From: Verrucomicrobiota bacterium
GTDB lineage: Bacteria > Verrucomicrobiota > Verrucomicrobiia > Palsa-1439
NCBI GenBank assembly: GCA_003152315.1
Contig: PLZV01000034.1
Span: 1-54,192, forward strand
Direction of reading: 5' to 3'
Length of the DNA: 54,192 nt
The notes beneath the pieces are model-generated. The model was not told where the DNA came from. It did not search any database and was given only the letters and a program-made list of their open reading frames with translations. Below, piece after piece: positions 1-8,967 of this stretch. Position 1 is the first letter of the stretch; each line of letters opens with the position of its first letter. The translations under genes and the position numbers were made by a program.

Positions 1-219
1 CGGAGGCGCGCTTTCATATATTCATGCTGAGTCCCGTCGTCCGACGGGATCCCGCAGGAGTGCGGGACTTGTCGAACCATCTCTGTCGTTCGCCGTCTCC
101 GCTGAAATTCCCGGCGGCGCCCACGCTCCATCGCGTCAGCGTCCGCACGCCGTTCACACCCCCAAAAGAAGGTCAAAACATGCATTCAAATCCGCAAATA
201 CCCCCTCAAAACCCCTTCC

Positions 220-251
220 CGGTGGGTTCGTTTTCCAAAACGAACCCACCG
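220..251. repeat. Palindrome adjoining dispersed repeat copy 1
   Basis: Arms of 15 bases at 220-234 and 237-251 are exact reverse complements around a CC centre. The right arm is also the left arm of the longer-range pair 238-251/322-335, so three copies of the same arm sequence sit within 116 bases. Confidence 0.8.
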
Positions 252-345
252 ATTTCTCTCGGAGATTGCCGCCGCAACCAGCGTATTCAAAGCCATTTGC
301 ATCGAAAAAATCCCGAAAAAACGGTGGGTTCGTTTGGTAAAAAGG
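238..345 (+). repeat. Dispersed paired-arm repeat, copy 1
   Basis: AAACGAACCCACCG at 238-251 is exactly complementary to 322-335, with 70 bases between. The right arm is followed by a GGCATGTTT-like stretch, as in the other copies (CATGTTTT). Compare 9907-10005 and 39193-39289, which have the same spacing but different bases in the outer half of the arms. A TGTCCAGTAAAATTATCG-like tail remnant lies at 938-957, far from the arms, so this copy may have been interrupted or rearranged. Confidence 0.7.
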
Positions 346-1024
346 CATGTTTGATGTGCCCCTCGTCCCGTCGTAGCCTTGTCGACGTCAAATCCTCGCC
401 TCTCCCCTTGGGGGGAGCCGAGTCGGACAAGACGCCGTTGTCGTATACGGCAAAGGATTGAGGTGAGGGGTATTTCCGTCCGTGCTTGCTCGCCCGCCAC
501 CCTCTCCTCGCTTGACCAAATCCGCCACCTCGTCCGCGTAAAGTATTCCGGTTCCGATAGATAAAAGGGGTATTCGTTTCGCATTTCGAGGTGCGGGGGT
601 GGCACCAAGAAGGCGTCGCGTCGTGCCGACGCCCGAAGGGTGTAGCTCAGGGGACTGAGCGGAGCCAACCGAGCGCAGCGAGAACCAACCACCCCCCTGC
701 CTTGCCTGTTGCAGCGGCGCTTCTGTGAAGCGCCGAATAGCGGTGGACGGATCCAACGCGCCGCCAGCTTTCTTCCGCCTCTCCCCTTGGGGGAGAGGGT
801 TAGGGTGAGGGGTAGTCGTATCCTCCCCCAACCCCTTGAAAGTTGGACGGCGTGCCCCGAATCCTTTTCGGGGTTGAGCGTTGGAAGTTGAGCGTTCATG
901 TGTATGTCGCTTCCCATTCTACCCCCCTCAGCAGCCCGTGTCCAGTAAAATTATCGGTATAAGATATACAAGCGGGGGCAGTCAACGCGAAACACGTTGA
1001 TTTCGGCAGGGAAGTTGCTAAATT

Positions 1025-1591
1025 ATGTGTGGAATGAGATTCCAATTCAACCAGATCAAGGCTACACAAGCCGGAGCGCATCTTCTGAAGCGGAACGGCG
1101 GGAATATGGACATGTACATCTGGATCAAGATGCTCTACCTGGCCGACAAAGAATCCATGTTCAAATGGGAAGAGCCAATAACTGGAGACAGTATCGCCTC
1201 GCTGCAATACGGGCCAGTTTTGAGCACAGTCTATGATTTGACAAAAGGAGACTGCCCCACGCTCCGTGAATATTGGCAGACGTACATTTCTGATGCTGAT
1301 TGCGAGGCCAACAGGATATCTCTCAAGGCAGATCCCGGAGTGAGGGATCTATCGAAAGCAGAAATCAAGATTCTTGACTCTGTGTTCGAGGAATTCAAGG
1401 GCTTTTCCTTTGCAGAAATGAAATCTCACATTCATGGTCTTCCAGAGTATGAAGAAGTGGGAGGCGGCTCCAAGGACATGCCTGTCGAACACCTTCTGCG
1501 AACAAATGGCAAGAGCACAGAGGAAATACAGGAAGCCGAGAAGGGTCATATCCAGATGAGGGTAGCCGAGATGCTTTTCACAAAAACCTGA
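1025..1591 (+). CDS. Panacea-domain protein, probable antitoxin
   Basis: The 188-residue product has the Panacea (SocA-like, formerly DUF4065) signature: KMLYLADKESMFKW followed by EPITGDSIASLQYGPVLSTVY at about residues 35-70. Panacea proteins are antitoxins that neutralise many unrelated toxins, usually through direct binding. The start at 1025 has a purine-rich AGGGA about 12 bases upstream. The stop overlaps the next ATG as TGATG, so the two genes are probably translationally coupled, as expected for a toxin-antitoxin pair. Later in-frame ATGs are possible starts. The domain call rests on motif recognition by eye; the antitoxin role is inferred from the domain and the small coupled neighbour. 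Confidence 0.75.
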   Translation: MCGMRFQFNQIKATQAGAHLLKRNGGNMDMYIWIKMLYLADKESMFKWEEPITGDSIASLQYGPVLSTVYDLTKGDCPTLREYWQTYISDADCEANRISLKADPGVRDLSKAEIKILDSVFEEFKGFSFAEMKSHIHGLPEYEEVGGGSKDMPVEHLLRTNGKSTEEIQEAEKGHIQMRVAEMLFTKT

Positions 1592-1845
1592 TGCCTGAGC
1601 CCGGCACAGTCTTCCAAATTGTTCCCGAAGGCAGCAACCACTACTGGGTGGTGATTTCTACTCCACTGGATGGAAAGGTTCTGATGGTCAACATCACCGA
1701 TGAGAGACACTGCCCGGATTCTCCCTGCAAAGTGGCGATTGGCGAGCATCCCAGCGTGGACAAGGCGAGTGCAGTATATTATCGGAAAGCAAGAGAGGTT
1801 GAGGCCGCCATGCGGTCTTGTATGAAGTCAACGAGTTCGCCGTAG
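1591..1845 (+). pseudogene. Probable toxin partner of Panacea antitoxin, C-terminus frameshifted
   Basis: The 84-residue frame reads PGTVFQIVPEGSNHYWVVIS, VLMVNITDE and then YYRKAREVEAA. This resembles a family of roughly 100-residue small proteins (HYW/FVV core, VN.T, H-P, YYRKAR) that often end in a segment like V.D.LL..I..GA. Here the frame ends abruptly with an unrelated tail (RSCMKSTSSP). In the minus-one frame, from about 1818, the sequence continues LYEVNEFAVVHVRVDGSLFQ and ESCKRGEESA, which fits the expected C-terminus. A one-base frameshift between about 1800 and 1820 would therefore restore a protein of about 105 residues. I see no obvious slippery heptamer. It could be a true inactivating mutation or a sequencing error. 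The toxin role is inferred from position. Confidence 0.5.
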
Positions 1846-1910
1846 TTCATGTCCGCGTCGATGGTAGTCTTTTCCAAGAATCTTGCAAGCGGGGTGAAGA
1901 ATCTGCGATT

Positions 1911-2786
1911 ATGATATTCACTATGGCAAAACCAGTTGCTGCCGAGTTCGCACGTTTCTGCATTCCTGTTCTACAAACCCTCAAAGAAATGGGGGGTTCG
2001 GGAAATGCGTCGGAAGTGGTCGATGCGGTATTGGCAAGACTCAAAATCCCCGAAGCCGAACAGCAAGTGGTTAACAAGAACGGACAATCTCGCATAGAGA
2101 ATCAAATTCAGTGGGCGAGATTTTATATGTTTCGTGCGGGATACATGGATTCCTCAAGCCGTGGGGTCTGGACCCTGACGGAAAAAGGTAGAGAACTCGA
2201 CCTTGCGACATTTGATTATTCCGCTGCCATTAGAAGTGTACGTGCTGCGGTTGCAGCGATGCATAAAGAGCACCCCAAGCAGGAGGTTCTCGAGGACGAT
2301 GTTAGCGAACAGGTTTTGGAGGAATCGGACTACCGGCTGGAATTGTTGCAAACCTTGAAGGCAATTTCACCTGCTGGTTTTGAGCGACTCTGCCAAAGAC
2401 TCTTGAGAGAAGCCGGTTTTCAAGAGGTCAATGTCACTGGTCATAGCGGGGATGGCGGAATTGACGGAAACGGGGTACTCGCCATAAATCCGCTGGTCAG
2501 TTTCAATGTGCTGTTTCAATCCAAGAGATACGAAGGCGCAGTGACTGCCTCGCAAGTACGTGATTTTCGGGGAGCGATGTCGGGGAGAACAGATAAGGGC
2601 ATCATCATCACCACAGGCACATTTACGTCGGAAGCCAAGAAAGAATCCCGAAGGGATGGTGTTCCACCTATCGAGTTGGTTGACGGAGAAAAACTCGTGC
2701 AGATGTTTGAAAAATACGACCTAGGTCTTGTCCGTCGAAATACGTATAGCATCGACCACAAGTTCTTCGATGATTTCAGAGAGTAG
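1911..2786 (+). CDS. Mrr-type restriction endonuclease
   Basis: The N-terminal half (about residues 1-120 from the ATG at 1911) resembles the Mrr N-terminal winged-helix domain (FCIPVLQTLKEMG ... ENQIQWARFYMFRAGYMD, then WTLTEKGREL). The C-terminal half is an Mrr catalytic domain of the PD-(D/E)xK superfamily: ISPAGFERLCQRLLREAGF, then GHSGDGGIDGNGVL, and FQSKRYEG supplying the Q-x-K element. Mrr enzymes cut modified DNA. The start is set at 1911 because GGGGTGA lies 13 bases upstream; the same frame is open back to about 1803, and that stretch probably belongs to the frameshifted upstream gene. A second possible ATG is at 1923. It sits between a Panacea pair and a NERD protein, consistent with a defence islet. 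Confidence 0.85.
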   Translation: MIFTMAKPVAAEFARFCIPVLQTLKEMGGSGNASEVVDAVLARLKIPEAEQQVVNKNGQSRIENQIQWARFYMFRAGYMDSSSRGVWTLTEKGRELDLATFDYSAAIRSVRAAVAAMHKEHPKQEVLEDDVSEQVLEESDYRLELLQTLKAISPAGFERLCQRLLREAGFQEVNVTGHSGDGGIDGNGVLAINPLVSFNVLFQSKRYEGAVTASQVRDFRGAMSGRTDKGIIITTGTFTSEAKKESRRDGVPPIELVDGEKLVQMFEKYDLGLVRRNTYSIDHKFFDDFRE

Positions 2787-2816
2787 GCTTGAACTCATCG
2801 GTGACAAACACAGACT

Positions 2817-3623
2817 ATGGCAAAAATCCTAGGCAAAGCAGGCCGCTACGTTGAAGACCAGACTCTTAAAAAAGCTCAACGAGTTGTTCTTGTCCTCTTA
2901 ATTGCTGGATTTGTTTGCGCCATACTCGCCGGTTTCCTATTGGGGAGGTCGGTCAGTACAATACGGGTTTCACCTTTTATGAGCCTGCCATTCCTTCTGC
3001 TTACGCTCGGCCTCGTTCACTTTGGCTATCGAAAGCTGGAAAAAAGAATCGACGTTATCGAGCGCGAGAAGATTTCCTTTCGCAAGGGCGCAGTTGGCGA
3101 AGCTCTCATCGCTGGCGTTCTCGAAGGACTGTCAGATGACTACGTTTTGATTAACGACCTCACCACGCCGTTCGGCAATATCGACAGCGTTGTAATAGGG
3201 CCAACGGGGGTCTACGGAATTGATGCGAAAAACTGGAAGGGAACGGTCACACCTGATGGTAATGGCGGGTTGCTGCTCAACGGGAAAACAACGACGAAAA
3301 ACGAACCGAGAAACTTTGTCAGGACGTTGATGGCTTGTCGGGAACAAGTGCTGACTCTCTGTAAATCCAACCGACTCGACTGTGACATTTTCATTCGTGC
3401 GGTGCTGGCGTTTCCTTCTGCGTATGTTGATACGCCATTTGGGTCGGTGAAAAATGCTGACTGCCTGACCGACGAAAGACTCTGTGGCTACATCACAGAC
3501 AAATATAACGAGGGGAAACTTAACAAGGAGCAAATCGACATTATCGCTCGTGCGTTTCTTGCTCTGGCGCAGATGGACAAGGAATTCCCTGACACTGCCT
3601 CAACTCAATCGGCTGCTACTTAA
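2817..3623 (+). CDS. Membrane-anchored NERD-domain protein
   Basis: This 268-residue protein has two predicted membrane segments near the N-terminus (VVLVLLIAGFVCAILAGFLL and a second at about residues 58-75). A NERD (nuclease-related) domain follows: RKGAVGEALIAGVLEGL, NDLTTPFGNIDSVVIGPTG and VYGIDAKNWKG. The E, D and D-A-K-N-W residues match the PD-(D/E)xK-like core of the family. NERD proteins are often linked to DNA processing or plasmid and phage contexts, but no general function is established. It follows the Mrr gene by about 30 bases on the same strand, so it may belong to the same defence islet. The cytoplasmic C-terminal location of the domain is inferred. Confidence 0.8.
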   Translation: MAKILGKAGRYVEDQTLKKAQRVVLVLLIAGFVCAILAGFLLGRSVSTIRVSPFMSLPFLLLTLGLVHFGYRKLEKRIDVIEREKISFRKGAVGEALIAGVLEGLSDDYVLINDLTTPFGNIDSVVIGPTGVYGIDAKNWKGTVTPDGNGGLLLNGKTTTKNEPRNFVRTLMACREQVLTLCKSNRLDCDIFIRAVLAFPSAYVDTPFGSVKNADCLTDERLCGYITDKYNEGKLNKEQIDIIARAFLALAQMDKEFPDTASTQSAAT

Positions 3624-3991
3624 AAGCTGTGACTTGCTCAATGGGGGGACACCACTTTACAGCGGCTCTCGCAATCGGTCCCGCATGCACCAAACTGAAC
3701 GACTTCTACATGCTTTTTGGCGCTCCGCAAGACAAAATCAATACAGACTTCTGCTACCGCGGCACCACCGCGATCAACAACCCAATCCCACACGTCAATA
3801 CCACTGTGCCAACGCCGACTCCTGGAAATGCGGTCAGAGTTTTGTACGTATGACGAAATTGCTCTTCCCGAGAAGCTCTCCAACAACAACAATCTGATAG
3901 TGCATGCACGCGACGCTTCGCGTCCTTTGTCCCATTCGTGTTGAATACCCTTGTCCGCCTCCCCAATCAGTAGTAGGCTTGGCAGTTCGAT
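3624..3991. other. Intergenic, no supported gene
   Basis: A 74-codon open frame at 3629-3853 has no recognisable domain and no ribosome binding site. The antisense frame beginning at 4309 is a shadow of the ABC-F gene. I see no convincing terminator or promoter here. Confidence 0.5.
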
Positions 3992-5938
3992 ATGATGACG
4001 ATTTCGGGAATGACCAAGGCCTTTGGGGCGCACGTGCTGTTCGAGGACGCGTCCCTGCAGGTCAACCGCGGCGACCGCATCGGGCTGGTCGGGCCGAACG
4101 GCGCGGGCAAGTCCACCTTGTTCTCGCTCGTCCTCGGCCACGACACTCCCGACGAGGGCGAGGTGACCATCGAACGCAACGGGACGATGGGCCATTTGCC
4201 ACAGGAGACCGCGCCGGTGGGGGAGGAGACGGTGCTGGAGCTGGCCACGGCCATTACGCCCGAGATCGCGGAATTGCAGCGGCGGCTGAAAGCGTTCGAA
4301 GCGGGTCACGATACCGAGTCACACGATTTCCACGAAGTGCAGGCGCGGTTCGACGAACTCGGCGGCTACCAGCTCGAACCGACGGCCAAGACGATCCTGC
4401 ATGGGTTGGCGTTCCGCGAACGCGATTTTGATCGGCAGTTGAAAGCGATGAGCGGCGGCTGGGTCATGCGCGCGCACCTCGCGCGGTTGCTCGTGCAACA
4501 GCCCGACCTGCTGCTGCTCGACGAACCGACCAACCATCTCGACCTCGAAGCGTTGCAGTGGTTCCAGGAATACCTCAAAACCTATCCGGGCGGCGTGTTG
4601 CTGATCTCCCACGACCGCGAATTCCTGAATCAACTCGTCGGCAGCATCGTGGAGATTCGCCAGAGCCAGTTGCTCCGCTATCGCGGCAACTACGACGAGT
4701 ATCTCGTCCAGCGCGAGGCGCAATCGGAGCAATTGCTGGCGGCCTACAAGAACCAGCAGCGCGACATCCAGCGCTTGCAGGAGTTCGCCGACCGTTTCCG
4801 CGCGAAGGCCAGCAAGGCGTCGCAGGCGCAGGCGAAACTCAAGCAGATCGAGCGCATGGACAAGATCGAGGCGCCGGTGAACGAAGCGCGCAAGATTAAA
4901 TTCAAGTTTCCACAGCCGCAACGCAGCGGGTTGAAGGTGATCACGCTCAAGAATATCCATCACGCGTACGGCAGCACCGTCGTTTATCGCGGCATGAACT
5001 GCGAGGCCGAGCGCGGCCAGCGCATCGTGCTGGTCGGCCCGAACGGCGCGGGCAAATCTACGCTGCTTAAGCTCCTCGCCGGCGTGCTCCCCGTCCAGGG
5101 CGGCACGCGCGAGTTGGGCTTGAACGTAAAGGTCGGTTACTACGCCCAGTACCGCGTCGAGATGCTGAACCCCGAGCACACCGTCGTCCAGGAAGCACTG
5201 GACACGCCCCAACGCATCTCCGAGCAAACCGTCCGCACCGTCCTCGGCTCATTTCTATTTCGCGGCGACGACGTCTTCAAATCGGTCGGCGTGCTCAGCG
5301 GCGGCGAGAAAAGCCGGTTGGCGCTGGTCAAGCTGCTGCTCGATCCGCCAAACCTGCTCTTGATGGACGAGCCGACCACGCACCTCGACATGGCGAGCAT
5401 CGACGCGCTCATCAGCGCGCTGGAATCCTACGAAGGCACGCTGATTTTCATCAGCCACGACGTCTATTTCATCCGCCAGCTCGCCAAATACGTCTTGCAC
5501 GTGAACAACGGCGAACTCATGCATTACCATGGCGATTACCAATACTACCTCGACAAATCAGCCGCCATCGCCGCGGCGATCGCGGCGTCAGCGGCTCCGA
5601 TCGCGCCGGCGGCGATTTCCACTCGCGCCAAGGGCAAGGAACAAAAGCGGTCGGAAGCCGAGGCGCGCAATGTGCGTTCGCGCGAACGTCGCGAACAGGA
5701 ACAGCTCGTGGGTACTCTGGAAAAAGAAATCGCCCGGCTGGAACAAAAGCAGAAGGAACTGGCCGCCGAACTGGAAAAGCCCGAGACCTACGACAAGCCG
5801 GGCCGCGCCGTGGCCATCAATCGTGAACTGAGCACCGTCACCGAAGACCTCGCCCGCGCCACCGCCGATTGGGAGCAGGCCGCCGCGCGCGTGAACGAGT
5901 TGAAGCCCGCCCTGAAACCCGACCTCACAGTGTCTTGA
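3992..5938 (+). CDS. ABC-F family ATPase
   Basis: This 648-residue soluble protein carries two ABC ATPase domains and no membrane segment, the layout of ABC-F proteins (Uup, YheS, EttA), which act on the ribosome or, for Uup, in DNA metabolism. Both Walker A motifs read GPNGAGKS (about residues 35-42 and 350-357). Signatures are AMSGGWVMRA and VLSGGEKSR, and Walker B motifs are LLLLDEPTNHLD and LLLMDEPTTHLD. Between the domains is the charged linker typical of the family (YKNQQRDIQRLQEFADRFR), and a coiled-coil C-terminal extension follows residue 555. Its 3' end overlaps the convergent cytochrome gene by 14 bases. Subfamily cannot be fixed by eye; the C-terminal coil suggests a Uup/YheS-like member. 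A second ATG at 3995 is an equally good start. Confidence 0.92.
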   Translation: MMTISGMTKAFGAHVLFEDASLQVNRGDRIGLVGPNGAGKSTLFSLVLGHDTPDEGEVTIERNGTMGHLPQETAPVGEETVLELATAITPEIAELQRRLKAFEAGHDTESHDFHEVQARFDELGGYQLEPTAKTILHGLAFRERDFDRQLKAMSGGWVMRAHLARLLVQQPDLLLLDEPTNHLDLEALQWFQEYLKTYPGGVLLISHDREFLNQLVGSIVEIRQSQLLRYRGNYDEYLVQREAQSEQLLAAYKNQQRDIQRLQEFADRFRAKASKASQAQAKLKQIERMDKIEAPVNEARKIKFKFPQPQRSGLKVITLKNIHHAYGSTVVYRGMNCEAERGQRIVLVGPNGAGKSTLLKLLAGVLPVQGGTRELGLNVKVGYYAQYRVEMLNPEHTVVQEALDTPQRISEQTVRTVLGSFLFRGDDVFKSVGVLSGGEKSRLALVKLLLDPPNLLLMDEPTTHLDMASIDALISALESYEGTLIFISHDVYFIRQLAKYVLHVNNGELMHYHGDYQYYLDKSAAIAAAIAASAAPIAPAAISTRAKGKEQKRSEAEARNVRSRERREQEQLVGTLEKEIARLEQKQKELAAELEKPETYDKPGRAVAINRELSTVTEDLARATADWEQAAARVNELKPALKPDLTVS

Positions 5939-7517
5939 GGTATTCGATCAGCTCGCGTTTCTCCGGGTCCGAAAGATCAGTGCCGTAGTTGTGCCCCGTG
6001 TTTGCGTTTCCTCCACTGGCTGTGTCGAACAGGTATGCGCCTTCGTCCGCATAACCCATCTCCGTGGAGTTGTAAGCATGCGAGCCGCGATGGAAAGTCT
6101 TGGCGCGTTCCTTCGGCGATGTCAGCAACTCATTCATCGTTCGCACCGAACCGTCGTGCAGGTAGGGCGAGCGCGCCCAAACACCGGCCAAACTGGGTGT
6201 CCAATACTTTTGCGTGCTGCGAATACCGGGCACCTTCGACGGCTTGTACCCATCCACCTGCAACTCCGCCAAAAATGTATCGAACAATTCAGCTTGATGC
6301 GGTGTGAACTGCAGCGCCCGTCGCGGGTCCGTCCCAACGTCATCTGCGTTGCGAAGCCGAGTGTCGTCATCGGGTATGTTGTGACACGAGGCGCAGCGGG
6401 CCTGATAGTGGTGAGCACCGGCTTGGGCGGCTTCGGTATCAATCGTGAGCGGATACCGCGGCGGACGAATCACCTCCGCCAGGTCCGTTTGTCGTTTGAC
6501 GTGCGCGAAGTTGAGGTCTCCGCGTTTGCCGATCAGCGGCGCGCCGAGACCGAGCGATGCGAGCAGGTTGTGCCCGATGGGTGACTGTGTGTTCCCATCC
6601 CAATGCACCCAGTGGCGATGATCGACGTTCCAAACCAGCCCGTACTTCACCGGCGCGTACGGCTGCGGCGTGCCGAACAACACCGCGGAAAGCAGGCCAA
6701 AGGCGTCATTCCGACCCGGCCCAGAAGCCGGCGGCGCCTTGTCGGGCGGCTGATCGGGGATATGCAGCGCGGCGCGCATATTGTGAAATAGCTGCAATTG
6801 CGAGCGCACGAGCGGCGTCAGGTCCCGGCCACGCCCTAGAAGTCGGCTATCGAGGCGAACATCCCCCGCTGAAATCCGGTACAACGCGCCGGCGGTAATC
6901 CCTTTCGTACCGAACGGATCGGCCGCGATGGCGGCCGTGATTTTCTCGTCCTGCCGCTGCAGTTCCGTCGCGAGTAAATCCTGCGCTTTCGTCCCGGCCT
7001 GTGGGTCGGATGCAACGAGATAATTCGCCAGATACCGTTTCATGTTCGCCGCGTCACTCGTGCGCCACGTCGCCACCGCCACCGCGCCAAAAAACGCCTC
7101 GGCATCGAAATGACTGGTCATGCCGAGCACCCGCACGGGATTGGCGGCCGCGCCGAATGTGATTTCACCGACGTGACAGGCAGCGCAATTGATGCCGATC
7201 GAAGATAAATGTGCCAGATGCGGCACTTCGCGACGGCTGATGCCAATGGGCCATCCGCCCGAAGCATCCGGGATTAGTCCAAAGGTCGAGAGATCGTTTC
7301 CATGAAACAGATCCGGGTAGGTGGCCATGAAAGCCTTGAGCACGCGCTCGGGAACGACCTCTGTGCTCATCGACCCGTGCAGAAAAAATTCCATATCTTC
7401 GTGCGACCATGTCGGCACTTGGGCGAGATCGATGCCGGGACGTTCCTGGGCCGAAGCGGTGGAGAGCGCCAACGCGATAACAGCGCCCACGAGCGAAGCG
7501 AGGAGCGGGGTTCTCAT
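5925..7517 (-). CDS. Exported di-haem c-type cytochrome, RoxA/peroxidase-like
   Basis: The 530-residue product starts with a clear Sec signal (MRTPLLASLVGAVIALALST, then ASAQ). It has two CxxCH haem c sites: CAACH at about residue 135 and CASCH at about residue 380. The second is followed by a region like the last domain of di-haem peroxidase and RoxA-like proteins: STQKYWTPSLAGVWARSPYL and HDGSVRTMNELL. Such proteins are periplasmic oxidoreductases; RoxA itself cleaves rubber, but most relatives are uncharacterised, so the substrate is unknown. It is transcribed alone, convergent with the ABC-F gene, and no partner redox gene is nearby. Confidence 0.8.
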   Translation of the reverse strand: MRTPLLASLVGAVIALALSTASAQERPGIDLAQVPTWSHEDMEFFLHGSMSTEVVPERVLKAFMATYPDLFHGNDLSTFGLIPDASGGWPIGISRREVPHLAHLSSIGINCAACHVGEITFGAAANPVRVLGMTSHFDAEAFFGAVAVATWRTSDAANMKRYLANYLVASDPQAGTKAQDLLATELQRQDEKITAAIAADPFGTKGITAGALYRISAGDVRLDSRLLGRGRDLTPLVRSQLQLFHNMRAALHIPDQPPDKAPPASGPGRNDAFGLLSAVLFGTPQPYAPVKYGLVWNVDHRHWVHWDGNTQSPIGHNLLASLGLGAPLIGKRGDLNFAHVKRQTDLAEVIRPPRYPLTIDTEAAQAGAHHYQARCASCHNIPDDDTRLRNADDVGTDPRRALQFTPHQAELFDTFLAELQVDGYKPSKVPGIRSTQKYWTPSLAGVWARSPYLHDGSVRTMNELLTSPKERAKTFHRGSHAYNSTEMGYADEGAYLFDTASGGNANTGHNYGTDLSDPEKRELIEYLKTL

Positions 7518-7589
7518 TAGGCGGAAGATGCTAAGATATTGCCCGCTGGAAAATCAAGAAACTTGCAGTGCAAACGTCGTCTTCCCATC

Positions 7590-8471
7590 TCAGGCCCAAA
7601 GCTTCGGCGGGTACTCGCTTTTGGCCACGAGTTTGAGGATGCTGGCGATGACCTGCGGTTTGTCTTCCTTGTACGTGATGCCGAACCACGAAGCCGGCGT
7701 GCTCAGGACCTTTACACGGGCCGCGCCCAACGCCACCAGTTCATTCACCGTCGTCGGAATATAACACTCACTCTTCAGCTCCTGCCCGCCGCGGCGTAGG
7801 AATTCACTGAACCGCTCCCGCAGTTGCGGGAACAACGCGGGCGTAAACCCCCAGAAATTCATCGAGACCAATTCGTCGCCGCTGAGCACCCGGTCTTCCG
7901 CCTGCGCGCCGCGACCCCGCTTCTCGATTTTGGTTAACTCTACGACCGCCCGCAGCAGGCCGGCCGCGTCGCATTCGCACACACCGCGCGACACGCTGCC
8001 GTGTTCGGACAAGGTGTTCCGCAGTGTGTAGCCGACCATCGCGTAGTCCGGTCCGCCCACCCGCAAAAAATCAGCCATGACTTGAAACGACTCGCGTCCA
8101 TAAAAGTCGTCCGCATTGATCGCGGCGAACGGTTCGCGCAAGGTCTCCTCGGCCAGGAGGATGGCGTGCGTCGTGCCCCACGGTTTCGTGCGACCGGGCG
8201 GGACAGTGAATCCGGACGGAAGCTTGTCGAGTTCCTGGAAAACGTAATCGACGGCAATCCGTTTTTCGAACTTTCCGCCAATCGCCTCCCGAAACGGCGC
8301 TTCAATGTCGCGGCGAATGACAAACACCAGCCGCCCGAAACCCGCCCGCAACGCATCGTAGATCGAGTAGTCGATGATCGCTTCACCGTTGGGGCCGACG
8401 GCATCGATTTGCTTGAGCCCGCCGTAACGGCTGCCCATCCCTGCGGCCATGACCAGTAGAGTCGGTTGCAT
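7590..8471 (-). CDS. Nucleotidyltransferase family protein (NTP-transferase fold)
   Basis: The N-terminus (LLVMAAGMGSRYGGLKQIDA) is the glycine-rich nucleotide-binding loop of the sugar-phosphate nucleotidyltransferase superfamily, and FAAINADDFYG supplies the metal-binding D-D pair. At 293 residues it matches single-domain members. In this superfamily such enzymes make NDP-sugars from NTP and sugar-1-phosphate, but this GMGSRYGG-type subfamily has no firm substrate assignment that I can state. It is divergent from the response regulator at 8968 across about 500 bases. A role in feeding the downstream glycosyltransferases is possible but unproven. Confidence 0.85.
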   Translation of the reverse strand: MQPTLLVMAAGMGSRYGGLKQIDAVGPNGEAIIDYSIYDALRAGFGRLVFVIRRDIEAPFREAIGGKFEKRIAVDYVFQELDKLPSGFTVPPGRTKPWGTTHAILLAEETLREPFAAINADDFYGRESFQVMADFLRVGGPDYAMVGYTLRNTLSEHGSVSRGVCECDAAGLLRAVVELTKIEKRGRGAQAEDRVLSGDELVSMNFWGFTPALFPQLRERFSEFLRRGGQELKSECYIPTTVNELVALGAARVKVLSTPASWFGITYKEDKPQVIASILKLVAKSEYPPKLWA

Positions 8472-8967
8472 TTGTCAATCTTGCGGATTTCTGCCAGTTG
8501 TAATCCGTCTTCCTTAGCCGGGTTGCAGCGTCTTCGTCAAGAACGACCTTTGCGAAAGGGCGGTGCATGGCGTCCTTTGACAGAATTGTTCATCTCCCCT
8601 TGCCAGTTTGGTTCATTCCCCCGCCCAAACGCAAATCTGCATTCGCAAAAGCCGCCCAACCAGCGCGTTATCGCCCGCCATGAGGAACCGGCACGCGGGA
8701 TGCAGAGGACACTGCGGTCAGCATGAATAATCAGGAACAGTTCAATTTTCAAGACCCCTATCGTGGGCGGTTCGGTAGCGAAGAAACCCCACACGGTCGC
8801 GCGCGCGATAGACGTACCTGCGGCATCTGTGTCGTCCCTGACAACCCTAGCGACACATCCCGCAACCTGACCAAAAATCGCGCCCGCCGTGTCCCTTCAC
8901 CCCGAGCCGTCCGCGAAAAGTTTCCCCAAGCGGAACGTGGACAAATCACAACCACTGGAGCCGACTT
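8472..8967. other. Divergent intergenic region, no clear gene
   Basis: This 496-base gap separates the divergent nucleotidyltransferase and response-regulator genes and presumably holds their promoters, though I cannot pick convincing -35/-10 pairs. An 82-codon frame at 8723-8971 overlaps the next start as ATGA, but its product is low-complexity, charged and without any recognisable domain, so I do not call it. A GGAG box about 8 bases before 8968 fits the response-regulator start. Confidence 0.45.

Larger units (their letters stand above)
1..1024. other. Repeat-rich intergenic region, no supported gene
   Basis: Long open frames occur here on both strands, but they lack recognisable domains, overlap one another and are built from repeats, so I call none of them. 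Visible elements are a near-perfect palindrome at 220-251 (15-base arms, 2-base centre), one copy of the dispersed paired-arm repeat at 238-335, two copies of a CCTCTCCCC..GGGG element (399 and 778-798, the second a clean 9-base hairpin followed by a TAGGGTGAGGGG run), and a small hairpin at 716-734 with arms GGCGCTT/AAGCGCC. A segment at 938-957 matches the tail of the other dispersed-repeat copies. Confidence 0.6.

Noticed and set aside
24-461. 145-codon plus-strand open frame
   Set aside because: It overlaps the repeats on the other strand, is proline/serine-rich and has no recognisable domain.
186-917. 243-codon minus-strand open frame
   Set aside because: It is made of dispersed repeats (the KRTH and F-x-K-R-T-H segments come from the paired-arm repeat) and has no domain or ribosome binding site.
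3629-3853. 74-codon open frame after the NERD gene
   Set aside because: No ribosome binding site, no family; too short to trust.
4319-5227. 302-codon antisense frame in the ABC-F gene
   Set aside because: Leucine/arginine/alanine-rich shadow of a clear ABC-F coding sequence.
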